DNA of 64,000 bases. It comes from Desulfocapsa sp050291935. Its GTDB lineage: Bacteria > Desulfobacterota > Desulfobulbia > Desulfobulbales > Desulfocapsaceae. Below, in pieces: positions 17,955-27,111 of this stretch. The stretch's first letter is position 1. Each line of letters starts with the position of its first letter. Under the pieces are notes generated by a model, which was not told the DNA's origin, made no database searches, and worked only from the letters and a program-made list of their open reading frames with translations. The DNA is taken from the NCBI GenBank assembly GCA_050291935.1, contig JBNKKR010000012.1, forward strand, positions 21,661 through 85,660, given 5' to 3'. A program made the position numbers and the translations under genes.

Positions 17955-17970
17955 ATTTGGTGTAGAACGT

Positions 17971-18363
17971 ATGGAACCTCAACTCATCATAACCATCTCT
18001 TCCCTCTTGCTTTGTATGGCCGTCTTTGTCCGTTCTTTTTTTCTAAAAAAATCAACAAAGCTTCAGTCTACGGCAATTGAAAATTTGCAGCAAAAACTCG
18101 CTGCAGTCCAGGCGAAAGAACAAGAAGAGATGGAATTTCAAAAAAGCCTTCGACACGCCGAATTACGTACAGAACTGATGAAAACGCGTTCAGTATACTT
18201 AGAAAAAAAAGAGCACCTGGAAGCCCCTGAACGATACACCTACGTAAACTCCATGTTTCAAGCTGGTATGGAGAAAAAAAAGATCGCAACAGCACTTGGC
18301 ATCTCAACCCATGAGATCAACCAACTTGCAAAACTTGTGGCCTTACGGGACGATCCAAAATGA
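17971..18363 (+). CDS. DUF2802-like membrane-anchored protein with C-terminal helix-turn-helix
   Basis: A 130-residue protein with one N-terminal membrane helix (about residues 4-24), a charged coiled-coil region and a C-terminal segment (MFQAGMEKKKIATALGISTH followed by EINQLAKLVAL) that reads as a helix-turn-helix. This architecture and the position directly after fliA match DUF2802-type proteins common in flagellar/chemotaxis clusters; the function is not known to me. It starts 16 nt after fliA and appears to end that operon. Confidence 0.65.
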   Translation: MEPQLIITISSLLLCMAVFVRSFFLKKSTKLQSTAIENLQQKLAAVQAKEQEEMEFQKSLRHAELRTELMKTRSVYLEKKEHLEAPERYTYVNSMFQAGMEKKKIATALGISTHEINQLAKLVALRDDPK

Positions 18364-18444
18364 TAGGTTTAATATACAGCTACTTGTAAAGAACAAAAAG
18401 AAGCAAATTAGTATTTTTATTGAAAAAAAATATAGGAAAACCCT

Positions 18445-18471
18445 TAAGATTTCACATTAATAGACCGAGAA
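18445..18471 (+). promoter_or_regulatory. Sigma-28 promoter upstream of flgF
   Basis: TAAGATTT (18445-18452), an 11-nt spacer and ACCGAGAA (18464-18471) fit TAAAGTTT-N11-GCCGATAA with 12 of 16 positions matching and exact spacing. It lies 50 nt before the flgF start in a 159-nt gap. Confidence 0.6.
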
Positions 18472-18522
18472 AGTAGTAGGAAAATGGTTACGACATCTTA
18501 ACTTTTACAATCTAAGGTATCG

Positions 18523-19272
18523 ATGGTTTCAGGAAAATACAGTGCGTTAGCAGGCGCGATATCACGCGAACAACGGTTGGCCAATATATCCTCCAATCTT
18601 GCCAACATTAGCACAGTGGGATACAAAAAAAACAAAATGAGCTTCGAGTCCATTTTGCGTGGTGAAAAACAACAAAACAGTGCTAAAGGAATCAATTACA
18701 GCAGGATACGTGACAACTTTTCTGATTTTTCCGAAGGACCGCTACGACCAACCGGTAACGCCTTAGATATTGCCATCCATGGTGAAGGTTTTTTTAAGGT
18801 ACAGACTGCCAATGGAATTCGCTTTACCCGCAGGGGAGATTTTCATGTGGACAGTGACGGGACACTTCTTACCGGTAACAACCTTCCCGTTCTTGATGCG
18901 GCCAATGCACCGATAAACGTCCCGGAAACTGAATCTTCAAAAATTTCGACAAACAGTATTGGTGAAGTCTCTGTTATTGCAATGGATGGAACCAGAAGTG
19001 TGGTTGGCAAAATTGGGGTGGTAACCATCAGTGATCCCCAGCAACTTACAAGGGAATCAGAAACCCTTTACGCGTTGGAATCTAATGGGCAGGAGTTTCC
19101 GGTTGAAGAACCGGATCTTGCTGTTGGTAATCTTGAATTATCCAATATCAATATGACAGAAGAAATGGCCCTTATGATCGAGTCAATGCGAACCTTTGAG
19201 AGTTACCAAAAGGTATTAAAGGCCTACTCACAACTTGGCAGCAAACAAGATGAACTTGGAACACTTGGCTAA
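18523..19272 (+). CDS. flgF: Flagellar proximal rod protein FlgF
   Basis: FlgF is a proximal rod subunit. The N-terminal rod signature (REQRLANISSNLANISTVGY followed by KK) and C-terminal helix (NLELSNINMTEEMALMIESM) are intact, and the region NALDIAIHGEGFFKVQTANG is the typical FlgF/FlgG motif. FlgF is assigned rather than FlgG by order and by length (249 aa). AAGG precedes ATG 18523. Confidence 0.9.
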   Translation: MVSGKYSALAGAISREQRLANISSNLANISTVGYKKNKMSFESILRGEKQQNSAKGINYSRIRDNFSDFSEGPLRPTGNALDIAIHGEGFFKVQTANGIRFTRRGDFHVDSDGTLLTGNNLPVLDAANAPINVPETESSKISTNSIGEVSVIAMDGTRSVVGKIGVVTISDPQQLTRESETLYALESNGQEFPVEEPDLAVGNLELSNINMTEEMALMIESMRTFESYQKVLKAYSQLGSKQDELGTLG

Positions 19273-19296
19273 TCAATTTAATAACAAGGAACTCCC

Positions 19297-20082
19297 ATGA
19301 TACGATCACTCTGGACCGGCACCACCGGTATGAATTCCCAGCAATTAAATCTGGATGTAATTGCTAACAACCTGGCCAACGTTTCCACCAACGGTTTCAA
19401 GAAAAGCAGGGCTGATTTCCAGGATCTTATGTATCAGATCATGCGTGTTCCAGGATCTCAAACATCTGCTGATACCGAATCTCCAACAGGTATACAGGTA
19501 GGACTTGGTGTTCGTCCGTCTGCTGTACAAAAAATCTTTACCCAAGGCGATCTTATTAATACTGAGAATGAACTGGATGTGGCCATTGAAGGAGCCGGAT
19601 TTTTTCAAGTTGAGCTGCCTAATGGCGAAGAAGCCTACACCCGGTCAGGTACCTTTAAAAGGGACAGTGATGGACGGATCACCACTTCTGATGGCTATCC
19701 CATTCTTCCGGCCATTACCATTCCTGACGGTTCCAGGGAAATTACCATCAGCGAAACGGGAGTGGTCAGTGCCATAATCGGTGAAGATACTGAATCCACC
19801 GAAATAGGGCAATTTGAAACGGTGACCTTTACCAATAACGGTGGGTTACTTGCCGTTGGTAAGAATCTTTTTCGCAGCTCGGATGCATCAGGGGACGCCC
19901 AGGCAGCAACTCCCGGAGATGATGGTTATGGCTCCCTCCTTCAGTTTTATGTGGAAGGTTCCAATGTGAACATAGTGGAAGAAATGGCCTCTATGATTAC
20001 CACCCAACGTGCTTATGAAATAAATTCAAAGTCAATCCAGACATCTGACGAGATGATGCAGACCACAAACAACCTGGTGTAA
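19297..20082 (+). CDS. flgG: Flagellar distal rod protein FlgG
   Basis: FlgG forms the distal rod that crosses the periplasm. At 261 residues it is the normal length and carries SLWTGTTGMNSQQLNLDVIA, NNLANVSTNGFKKSRADFQD, the FlgG-specific TQGDLINTENELDVAIEGAG and the terminal helix SNVNIVEEMASMITTQRAYE. AAGGA lies before the ATG. Rod genes flgB, flgC and fliE are not in the window and presumably lie left of it. Confidence 0.97.
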   Translation: MIRSLWTGTTGMNSQQLNLDVIANNLANVSTNGFKKSRADFQDLMYQIMRVPGSQTSADTESPTGIQVGLGVRPSAVQKIFTQGDLINTENELDVAIEGAGFFQVELPNGEEAYTRSGTFKRDSDGRITTSDGYPILPAITIPDGSREITISETGVVSAIIGEDTESTEIGQFETVTFTNNGGLLAVGKNLFRSSDASGDAQAATPGDDGYGSLLQFYVEGSNVNIVEEMASMITTQRAYEINSKSIQTSDEMMQTTNNLV

Positions 20083-20084
20083 CC

Positions 20085-21041
20085 ATGTGTATGGCCAAGA
20101 ATTCCATAACATTTTTGCTTCTCTTTTTTCTTGTCCCCATTTCTGCCCATGGTTTACAGATAAACAGTCGAACTCAAACAGAGATCACCACAAACTACGT
20201 TCTGTTAAGCGATATTGTAACGTTCTCCGAAGATTCGCCATTGGTATCAGCCCTTGGTTCCACGCATATTTGTACTGCACCGGATGCTGGTAAAAGCCTT
20301 GTTATTCAGACTGAAAACGTCCAAAAAAAGATAGCACGTGAGCTACATCTGGAACAGGATATCCTTTGGACTGGATCACGGACTACCACCGTTAAACGAC
20401 GTGGAGTCGTTATAACTGCGGATGATATTGTAAGTGAAATTGCATCGTTTTTGATTAAAAACAAAGTCCATTTACCAAATGCTGACTACTCTTTTCATCC
20501 ACGCGAACTGCCGCTTCCTTTTACAATTCCCCTTGGTGATTTAGAGATACAGGTTATTCCATCTGATCCTGATATTATTGGAAGCAGACGATTTTCACTC
20601 CTTTACCTGGTGGATGGTAAAACCGAAAAAAATATTTCCATTCGCGGACAACTGGATGCCATGTCCGATGTCGCAGTTCTCACCTGCGATGTAAAACGAG
20701 GGACTCAATTACGTCCCGATATGGTAAGAATGGAAAGACAAAATCTGTCAAAATTACGCGAACCCTGCACAGATCTTCGAACAGTGCTTGGAAAAAAAGT
20801 AACCAAGAGGCTCAGGAACGGCGCAGTTCTTGAGCTTGGTGATATCGAATTTCCTCCATTGATCTATAAAGGGCAACTTGTCAAAATGGTCGTTAATCAT
20901 AATGGGCTGCATCTTACAGCAACGGGAATATCCCATAGCAACGGCAAGCAAAATGATATTATTCGGGTAAAAAACCTTCGTTCGCAAAAAAGTGTTTTTT
21001 GTAGGGTCGCAGGATCTGGAATAGTGGAGGTGCAAATCTAG
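20085..21041 (+). CDS. flgA: Flagellar P-ring assembly chaperone FlgA
   Basis: FlgA is a periplasmic chaperone for P-ring protein FlgI. The protein has a signal peptide (NSITFLLLFFLVPISAHG), a middle domain, and a C-terminal SAF domain (VKRGTQLRPDMVRMERQNL, then GAVLELGDIE and GLHLTATGISHSNG). ATG 20091 is a possible alternative start two codons in. It begins 2 nt after flgG and is followed directly by flgH and flgI, the usual ring-assembly set. 318 aa is longer than the enteric protein. Confidence 0.9.
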   Translation: MCMAKNSITFLLLFFLVPISAHGLQINSRTQTEITTNYVLLSDIVTFSEDSPLVSALGSTHICTAPDAGKSLVIQTENVQKKIARELHLEQDILWTGSRTTTVKRRGVVITADDIVSEIASFLIKNKVHLPNADYSFHPRELPLPFTIPLGDLEIQVIPSDPDIIGSRRFSLLYLVDGKTEKNISIRGQLDAMSDVAVLTCDVKRGTQLRPDMVRMERQNLSKLREPCTDLRTVLGKKVTKRLRNGAVLELGDIEFPPLIYKGQLVKMVVNHNGLHLTATGISHSNGKQNDIIRVKNLRSQKSVFCRVAGSGIVEVQI

Positions 21042-21042
21042 C

Positions 21043-21738
21043 ATGAAACATCTTTCCCCTTTACTCCCTCTTCTGCTTTCTCTTTTACTGTTCTGTTCCT
21101 GTGCCAAAAAGCAGGAAACGGTGATGGAAATCCCAGAACCATTAGAAGAAATACAGATTTCCGAGCAAGCTGACCAGACAGAAGGATCCCTTTGGCCCGG
21201 AGAGCAGCATTCTCTTTATGCCGATCATAAGGCAAGGGTGGTTGGCGATATTGTTACCATAACGATATCTGAACAGGCCAGTGCCACCAAAGAGGCATCG
21301 ACGGCAACCGACCGAACATCGAATATGACCGCCGGCATTCCCCATCTCTTTGGCCTTGAAAACTCTAAGTGGATAACCGAACACTCCAAATTGGATCTTG
21401 CAAATCTTGTTGAGGCAAATTTTGCCAACACTTTTTCAGGAACCGGCACAACGGTTCGTAAAGAGGATTTGGATGCATATCTCACCGCCCAGGTTGTGGA
21501 ACTTTATCCCAATGGAAATCTAAAGATCAGGGGCGGCAAAGAGGTTCAGGTAAACAATGAAATCCAGGTTATCTATGTAACCGGTATTGTGCGTCCCGTT
21601 GATATTATGGCCAACAATACCATTGACTCCAAATATGTACTTAACGCAAAGATCTCTTACACCGGTAAAGGGGCAATTAGTGACAAACAAAAACCGGGGT
21701 GGCTTCTGCGCACCCTGGATAATGTGTGGCCATTTTAA
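21043..21738 (+). CDS. flgH: Flagellar L-ring lipoprotein FlgH
   Basis: FlgH makes the L-ring bushing in the outer membrane, so the cell envelope is Gram-negative. A lipoprotein signal ends in FCSC with the modified Cys at about residue 20. The conserved part includes SLYADHKARVVGDIVTITIS and ITVNNEIQVIYVTGIVRP-like sequence (QVNNEIQVIYVTGIVRPVDI). 231 aa is normal. It starts 1 nt after the flgA stop. Confidence 0.96.
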   Translation: MKHLSPLLPLLLSLLLFCSCAKKQETVMEIPEPLEEIQISEQADQTEGSLWPGEQHSLYADHKARVVGDIVTITISEQASATKEASTATDRTSNMTAGIPHLFGLENSKWITEHSKLDLANLVEANFANTFSGTGTTVRKEDLDAYLTAQVVELYPNGNLKIRGGKEVQVNNEIQVIYVTGIVRPVDIMANNTIDSKYVLNAKISYTGKGAISDKQKPGWLLRTLDNVWPF

Positions 21739-21756
21739 CAATTACTTTTTGGTTTT

Positions 21757-22875
21757 ATGATGCGTACTTATCCGATACTTTCCTGTTGTTTTGCGGCTCT
21801 CTTCCTTTTTTCCTATGGCAACGCATATGGATCAAGGATCAAAGATATTGCTGAGCTCAATGGTGTCAGGGGAAATCAATTGGTTGGCTACGGGCTGGTA
21901 ACTGGCCTTGCATCCACCGGGGATGATTTAAAAAAAGTGCTCTTTACCAGACAAGCCCTGTACAACATGCTGGTCCGTCAAGGGATTACAGTGGACCCCA
22001 CTGAATTTGAAAAGATCAAAGTGAAAAATGTTGCCGCTGTTATGGTCAGTGCTGAACTGCCACCCTTTGCCAAACCGGGTTCCACAATAGATGTAATGGT
22101 CTCAAGTATAGGCGATGCACAGAGTCTTGCCGGTGGCAACCTGCTAATGACTCCCCTAAAAGGGCCTGACGATAAGGTCTATGCAGTGGCGCAAGGACCC
22201 TTAACCATAGGTGCTTTTTCCTTTGGTGGTAAATCAGCAAAAGCCCAAAAAAATCATCCCACCGTTGGCAGGATTGCAGAGGGAGCTATTATTGAACGAA
22301 TGGCACCAGGAAAATTTGCTCAGGAAGGAACCCTACGCTACACCCTTCGCATATCAGATTTTAGCACTGCCAACAATATGAGCAGTGCAATTAATAAAGA
22401 GTATGGTGAAGGAACAGCAATCCCCATTGATTCAGCAACCGTAAAAGTTACTATTCCAGATCCGTTTATTGATGACAAAGTGCAGTTTGTAGCAGCCATT
22501 GAGAACTTACGTATCGAAACCGACAGTAACGCAAGGGTCGTTGTCAACGAACGTACAGGTACCATTGTAATGGGAGAAGATGTGAGGTTGTCCACCGTGG
22601 CCGTTTCCCATGGAAACCTATCCCTGGTCATTAAAGAAAATCTTGAAGTGAGCCAACCAAATCCGCTTGCTCCAGGGCAAACAACAGTGGTTCCCAATAC
22701 CGATCTTGAAGCTGTGGAAGACAGTGGTCAATTAATGGTCGTTGAGGAAGGCGTATCCATTGGTGCCGTTGCCGATGCTTTAAATGCAATAGGTGCCACC
22801 CCGCGCGATCTGATTGCCATTTTTCAGGCGATAAAAGTAGCAGGAGCTATGCACGGAGAGCTAATCGTACTATGA
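21757..22875 (+). CDS. flgI: Flagellar P-ring protein FlgI
   Basis: FlgI forms the P-ring in the peptidoglycan layer. A signal peptide (about residues 1-25) precedes the mature start SRIKDIAELNGVRGNQLVGY, a very conserved FlgI N-terminus; VSSIGDAQSLAGGNLLMTPL and the C-terminal AIGATPRDLIAIFQAIKVAG are equally typical. 372 aa is the normal length. Its stop overlaps the start of the flgJ-like gene (ATGA). Confidence 0.98.
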   Translation: MMRTYPILSCCFAALFLFSYGNAYGSRIKDIAELNGVRGNQLVGYGLVTGLASTGDDLKKVLFTRQALYNMLVRQGITVDPTEFEKIKVKNVAAVMVSAELPPFAKPGSTIDVMVSSIGDAQSLAGGNLLMTPLKGPDDKVYAVAQGPLTIGAFSFGGKSAKAQKNHPTVGRIAEGAIIERMAPGKFAQEGTLRYTLRISDFSTANNMSSAINKEYGEGTAIPIDSATVKVTIPDPFIDDKVQFVAAIENLRIETDSNARVVVNERTGTIVMGEDVRLSTVAVSHGNLSLVIKENLEVSQPNPLAPGQTTVVPNTDLEAVEDSGQLMVVEEGVSIGAVADALNAIGATPRDLIAIFQAIKVAGAMHGELIVL

Positions 22876-23198
22876 ATCTTAAAATTGATCCTCGATCCAC
22901 CATAGCCGAGAACAGTCTCAACAATAAAACTGATGCAGTACAGACAAAAGAACTGCAAACCTTACGTAAATCCTGTCGTGAATTTGAGGCTATTTACGTA
23001 AATGAAATGTACAAAAGTATGCGAAAAACCGTTCCCGAATCAGGACTGTTTGAAAAAAAAGGAAGTGCTGAGGAGGTATACCAGGAGATGCTTGACATGG
23101 AAATGGCAAGACAAACTGCATCGGGTGATGGCATGGGAATAGGAAAGGCAATGTATCAGCAACTCCATTCACGTTATTATAAGGATGAAGACAAATAA
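22872..23198 (+). CDS. flgJ: Stand-alone rod-binding protein (FlgJ N-terminal domain only)
   Basis: A 108-residue protein with the FlgJ rod-binding domain (CREFEAIYVNEMYKSMRKTV, then YQEMLDMEMARQTASGDGMG) that caps the growing rod. There is no muramidase domain, so a separate enzyme must open the peptidoglycan; single-domain FlgJ is common outside gammaproteobacteria. It is translationally coupled to flgI by a 4-nt overlap. Confidence 0.92.
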   Translation: MNLKIDPRSTIAENSLNNKTDAVQTKELQTLRKSCREFEAIYVNEMYKSMRKTVPESGLFEKKGSAEEVYQEMLDMEMARQTASGDGMGIGKAMYQQLHSRYYKDEDK

Positions 23199-23269
23199 AA
23201 TTCACCCCATCTCTTTTATCACCTGCTCACCTCACTTTTCCCATAATAACATCCCTTATTTTTTGTTTC

Positions 23270-23297
23270 TAAAGAAATTTTCTTTTCCTTCCGATAG
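23270..23297 (+). promoter_or_regulatory. Sigma-28-like promoter upstream of the unnamed gene at 23372
   Basis: TAAAG (from 23270) and TCCGATAG (23290-23297) match the -35 and -10 elements of the FliA consensus with a 16-nt TAAA-to-minus-10 spacer instead of 15. The first flagellin's site begins with the same TAAAGAAAT and has the same 16-nt spacing, which strengthens the call. Confidence 0.5.
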
Positions 23298-23332
23298 AGT
23301 TAACAAGAAAATCCAGACGAAGGTTTTTTATC

Positions 23333-23348
23333 CTGGCAAGGATGCCGG
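23333..23348 (+). promoter_or_regulatory. CsrA-type RNA hairpin in the leader of the gene at 23372
   Basis: GGCA (23335-23338) pairs with TGCC (23343-23346), extended by two outer pairs, leaving an AGGA tetraloop. The sequence CAAGGATG equals the centre of the CsrA/RsmA SELEX consensus RUACARGGAUGU. A second GGA lies in the Shine-Dalgarno AAGGAGG (23357-23363). The same stem-loop occurs before flagellin gene 2. Confidence 0.6.
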
Positions 23349-23371
23349 AAAAGCGCAAGGAGGCGAGAGCA

Positions 23372-23953
23372 ATGACAAATACAATCAGTAATCAGGCTCA
23401 CTACACCCAGTATGGTTTGCAACAATATACGAGTAATGTCCATACTGTCCTGGTAGAAAGAAAAGAAATAGAACAAGGCTCAATAGTTGCTCAAGCCGAT
23501 TCTGTGATGACAAATTCGTATCAGGAAGTTTCCATGACCTACACAAGCTCCCTTGTAATGCAGACAGGAAATGAACAGGATCAATATTCTCTGCTGCGTA
23601 ATCTTGTCACCAATATGCTCAAAGAACAGGGGATAGATTTTACTGTTGCCACCGGCAGCCAGGAAATCGATATCAGTGCTCTTAGTCAGGAAGAAGCAGC
23701 GGAGCTTGTGGCAGACGATGGCTATTTTGGAATAGAACAAACCTCTGATAGGATAGTTGATTTTGCGACATCTGTGGCCGGTGGTGATCCAGCAAGGCTT
23801 GCGGCAATAAAAGAAGGTGTTGAAAGCGGATTTAATGATGCACTTAAAGCATTTGGTGGTACACTACCTGAAATATCTTATAACACTTACGATGCAATAA
23901 TGGAAAAACTTGATGCCTGGGCTAAAATTGAAAGTCCTGAGGAGTCATCATAA
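23372..23953 (+). CDS. Conserved flagellar-locus protein of unknown function, probably late class
   Basis: A 193-residue soluble protein without signal or membrane segment. The first 85 residues look extended and Gln/Ser/Thr-rich; the rest is probably helical with MLKEQGIDFTVATGSQEIDI, ALSQEEAAELVADDGYFGIE and FATSVAGGDPARLAAIKEGV, a pattern I associate with conserved hypothetical proteins beside flagellar or surface genes but cannot name. ATG 23372 is chosen for the AAGGAGG 8 nt upstream. It has its own sigma-28-like promoter and a CsrA-type leader hairpin, as flagellin 2 does, and it precedes flgM, so I infer expression with the filament genes. It may be exported or act in filament or surface control. 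Confidence 0.6.
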   Translation: MTNTISNQAHYTQYGLQQYTSNVHTVLVERKEIEQGSIVAQADSVMTNSYQEVSMTYTSSLVMQTGNEQDQYSLLRNLVTNMLKEQGIDFTVATGSQEIDISALSQEEAAELVADDGYFGIEQTSDRIVDFATSVAGGDPARLAAIKEGVESGFNDALKAFGGTLPEISYNTYDAIMEKLDAWAKIESPEESS

Positions 23954-23973
23954 CACGATATAGGGGAAATATC

Positions 23974-24255
23974 ATGAGTGTTGAATTTTTTGGAGTAGGC
24001 AGTCTGGGACAGATTGGCAGCCTAAAGAAAAGTGAACAGTCCCAAGCCGGTAAGAAGACAGGCAACGTACAGGATGGAGATACTGTTGAATTTTCATCTG
24101 TTCTGCAAGATGTTAAAAATGCGGGTACTATGACCGATAGCAACCGAGTTGAGAAGGTTGAAGAACTAAAAGCCCAGGTTGCAAACGGTTCCTACGAGCC
24201 AGATCTTAACAAGGTCGCTTCCAGCCTTTTACAGTTCTTAATGGAGGAGAAGTAA
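23974..24255 (+). CDS. flgM: Anti-sigma-28 factor FlgM
   Basis: FlgM binds FliA until the hook is complete and is then secreted through the flagellum. The 93-residue protein has a disordered N-terminus and the C-terminal sigma-binding region SNRVEKVEELKAQVANGSYE followed by PDLNKVASSLLQFLMEEK, close to the family pattern. flgM-flgN-flgK-flgL order is standard. Confidence 0.9.
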   Translation: MSVEFFGVGSLGQIGSLKKSEQSQAGKKTGNVQDGDTVEFSSVLQDVKNAGTMTDSNRVEKVEELKAQVANGSYEPDLNKVASSLLQFLMEEK

Positions 24256-24257
24256 AC

Positions 24258-24611
24258 ATGGCCACCGCAACCATCCATGACTATCTTGTTCGTCTGCACG
24301 ACATTATTCTTGAAGAGAGAAAAGTTACCAAAGAACTTGATATGGACGCTTTAGAGGATGTTATGCGGGAGAAGGAAAGCTTGCTCAGGGTTCTGTCTCA
24401 TATTGAAACCCTGGATGAAGGCGATAAAGAGCTTGCAGCAGCTATTCGAAATGAAAACAGAAGGAATGCGTACCTCTTTAAGGCCACCCTTGGCTGGATT
24501 CGTGAAACCATGGAGTTTTTCGGAAGACATGGTGTAAGTTCTGGATACTCAGCCACTGGTGGACTCACCAATTCAAAGATAAACGGTCGTCTTCTTTCGG
24601 GACAGGTGTAA
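24258..24611 (+). CDS. flgN: FlgN-type export chaperone for FlgK/FlgL
   Basis: A 117-residue, mostly helical acidic/basic protein between flgM and flgK. FlgN chaperones the hook-filament junction proteins to FlhA. Support is position, size and helical pattern (LHDIILEERKVTKELDMDAL), as FlgN sequences diverge quickly. It begins 2 nt after flgM and flgK begins 1 nt after it. Confidence 0.75.
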   Translation: MATATIHDYLVRLHDIILEERKVTKELDMDALEDVMREKESLLRVLSHIETLDEGDKELAAAIRNENRRNAYLFKATLGWIRETMEFFGRHGVSSGYSATGGLTNSKINGRLLSGQV

Positions 24612-24612
24612 T

Positions 24613-26037
24613 ATGGCTGGACTCTTTTCAGCACTTAATGCCGGTAAAACAGCTCTTAGTGTCAACCAAAAATCCATTGAGATTATTGGCAATAATATCT
24701 CCAATGTCAATACCGAAGGCTACTCCCGCCAAAGCGCATCTCTTTCCCCCTACCCTGCGATGCATTTTGGCGGCTATTTTGTTGGTCAAGGTGTTGTGGT
24801 CTCCAATGTTGAAAGGGACCATGATGTCTTTGTTAATAATATGCTTCAAGAAAAATCAGTGGAATATGGCCTCCAGGACGGGCAAACCAGGGCCCTTTCT
24901 GAACTTGAGCGACTCTTTAGCGTAAGTGAAGAAAACATCTCCACTGAAATAAATCGATATTTTGATTCCTGGCAGGAACTTTCCGCCAATCCATCCGGCC
25001 TTGTGGAAAGAGACATTGTTATTCAACGGGGTGAACTGCTGGCGGAACAATTCAATCTTGCCACAGATGATCTGACTAGCATCAAGGATAATATTAATGA
25101 CACCATAGTCTCTAAAATCGACGATATAAATTCTAAAATTGAAGAAATTGCAGAGTTAAATGATCGAATCTACACCATAGAAATACAAGGGCAAATGGCC
25201 AATAGCTCAAGGGATAGACGTGATATGCTTGCAAAAGAGCTGGCAACTTCCCTTGGGGCCAAAACATACGAAGACAATAAGGGAATGCTGGCTGTCACCC
25301 TCAGCAATGGACTTCCCCTGGTCCAAGGTGTAATGGCCATGGAGCTTGATGCTGTACCTAATGGGTCTGACCTGGACCTTGAACTCCATGCCGGCAGCAC
25401 TGTTAAACCACTTGCCATTGATAGTCTTGGTGGCGAATTTGAGGGACTTGTCCATATTCGTGACGAATTTATCCCCTCACTGCAAGATAGTCTTGATCGT
25501 CTTGCCTATGAAATTACGGAGGCGGTCAATACTGTCCATGCAGCTGGCGCTGGACTTGATGACCCTGCTACCAGTAGAAACTTTTTCACCCCAAATCCCG
25601 TGCCTGCCCCTCCAGCTGATGTTTGGCAAGATGCAGCAAGAAATATGGCTGTTGCCATAACTGATTCAAGTTATGTGGCTGCTGCTTCTTTTCCGACACC
25701 GCCAGCCACTGCAGCCTCACCGGGCAATAACGAAACAGCCCTTCTTATTTCTGATCTTGGTGAGCAGGCGATCATTAATGGTACTGACACCTTTGGCGAC
25801 TACTATGGAACCATAACCGCTCAGGTCGGTATTGAATCCAATATGAATCAACTTGCCCTGGAAGGTGCTGAAGATGCCATGGTCCAGCTGGAAAACCTGC
25901 GTGATGGTTTGGCCGGGGTTTCTTTGGATGAAGAAATGATCAGTCTGATTCAATTCCAGCGAGGTTTTGAATCCTCTGCCAAGTTTCTTTCCACCATTGA
26001 TGAAATGATGGCATCTCTAATGCAGCTCAAACGATAA
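24613..26037 (+). CDS. flgK: Hook-filament junction protein 1, FlgK
   Basis: FlgK (HAP1) joins hook to filament. The N-terminal D0/D1 (LFSALNAGKTALSVNQKSIE, then IGNNISNVNTEGYSRQSASL) and C-terminal helix (VSLDEEMISLIQFQRGFESS, then AKFLSTIDEMM) are intact. A Pro/Ala-rich segment around residues 330-380 is an insertion typical of the variable middle. 474 aa is at the short end of the family. Confidence 0.96.
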   Translation: MAGLFSALNAGKTALSVNQKSIEIIGNNISNVNTEGYSRQSASLSPYPAMHFGGYFVGQGVVVSNVERDHDVFVNNMLQEKSVEYGLQDGQTRALSELERLFSVSEENISTEINRYFDSWQELSANPSGLVERDIVIQRGELLAEQFNLATDDLTSIKDNINDTIVSKIDDINSKIEEIAELNDRIYTIEIQGQMANSSRDRRDMLAKELATSLGAKTYEDNKGMLAVTLSNGLPLVQGVMAMELDAVPNGSDLDLELHAGSTVKPLAIDSLGGEFEGLVHIRDEFIPSLQDSLDRLAYEITEAVNTVHAAGAGLDDPATSRNFFTPNPVPAPPADVWQDAARNMAVAITDSSYVAAASFPTPPATAASPGNNETALLISDLGEQAIINGTDTFGDYYGTITAQVGIESNMNQLALEGAEDAMVQLENLRDGLAGVSLDEEMISLIQFQRGFESSAKFLSTIDEMMASLMQLKR

Positions 26038-26064
26038 CTCGTACATGTTAAGGGTATAACTGAA

Positions 26065-27090
26065 ATGAAAGCCACAGAAGGAACCACCTATCGCATGCTG
26101 CAAACGAACCTTGACCGGGTTACTAATCGTCTTGCAGATCTAAGAGAAGAAGGTGCCACTGGAATTAAGCTTAATAAACCTTCAGATGATCCGGCATCAA
26201 TACGCCCCGTACTCACCACCAGAACCCAAATCATGCATACCGAACGGTATCTGGAAACAATGGGCGTTACCCTTGATAAAATGCAATCAACCGATGGACA
26301 TCTTGAGCATGTTGAAAACATCTTGCAACGGGTAAAAGAGATTACCATTAACTCCATCAATGGTGCGATGTCATCTGAGGATTTAATTATTTTTGCCGAC
26401 GAAGTAGCCCAAATGAAACAAGAGATGCTTGACGCAGCCAATGCCCAAGTAGATGGGAAATATATCTTTGCCGGCTACGAAGAAGACGTGCAACCCTTTG
26501 TTCGCAATCCAAATTATAACCCTGACCAACTGGTGCCTGTGCCCCCCCCTTATGATCCAGCCGATTCGACAACGTGGCCCTATCTTTATATGGGGACTCC
26601 TGACCCCACCGAGCTTGAAATCACTCCTGGTGAACTGCTGGAATCCAATCTAACCGGAAATGATCTTTTTCTAGGCGTTTCCAATGCAAACTGGGTTGAT
26701 TCAACCACTGCCGCGGCTGGGCAACCGGAGACCGATCGTATTGATATCTTTAGCGTACTTGAACGTACTGAAGAGGCATTACGCGCAGGAAATATTAGTG
26801 ATGTCACTGGAGCTGGTGGCGGTTTGGAGGCTAAACTTGATGAGCTGGAACTTGCAGCCAATCAAAATAGACGTCTTAGAAGTCAACTTGGCAACAGGGC
26901 ATCCCGCGTGGACACCGCCATGTTACACCAGGAAGATGTGAAAATTGATCTTGAACAGGTCCTCTCACGCTATCAGGATGCCGACGCCATTGAGACTTTT
27001 AATGACATTGTCCAACAGGAGACAGCCTTACAAGCGGCTCTCAATATCACTTCGAAAGTCTCTAAAATTTCCATTTTAGATTATTTTTAG
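26065..27090 (+). CDS. flgL: Hook-filament junction protein 3, FlgL
   Basis: FlgL (HAP3) is the filament-side junction protein and resembles flagellin at both ends. The N-terminus has TYRMLQTNLDRVTNRLADLR and SDDPASIRPVL; the region YIFAGYEEDVQPF is a FlgL hallmark; the C-terminal coiled helix includes LEQVLSRYQDADAIETFNDI. 341 aa is normal. A promoter and csrA follow, so it probably ends the flgM-flgL unit. Confidence 0.95.
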   Translation: MKATEGTTYRMLQTNLDRVTNRLADLREEGATGIKLNKPSDDPASIRPVLTTRTQIMHTERYLETMGVTLDKMQSTDGHLEHVENILQRVKEITINSINGAMSSEDLIIFADEVAQMKQEMLDAANAQVDGKYIFAGYEEDVQPFVRNPNYNPDQLVPVPPPYDPADSTTWPYLYMGTPDPTELEITPGELLESNLTGNDLFLGVSNANWVDSTTAAAGQPETDRIDIFSVLERTEEALRAGNISDVTGAGGGLEAKLDELELAANQNRRLRSQLGNRASRVDTAMLHQEDVKIDLEQVLSRYQDADAIETFNDIVQQETALQAALNITSKVSKISILDYF

Positions 27091-27111
27091 TGGTCAAATA
27101 TTCTTTCTGAT

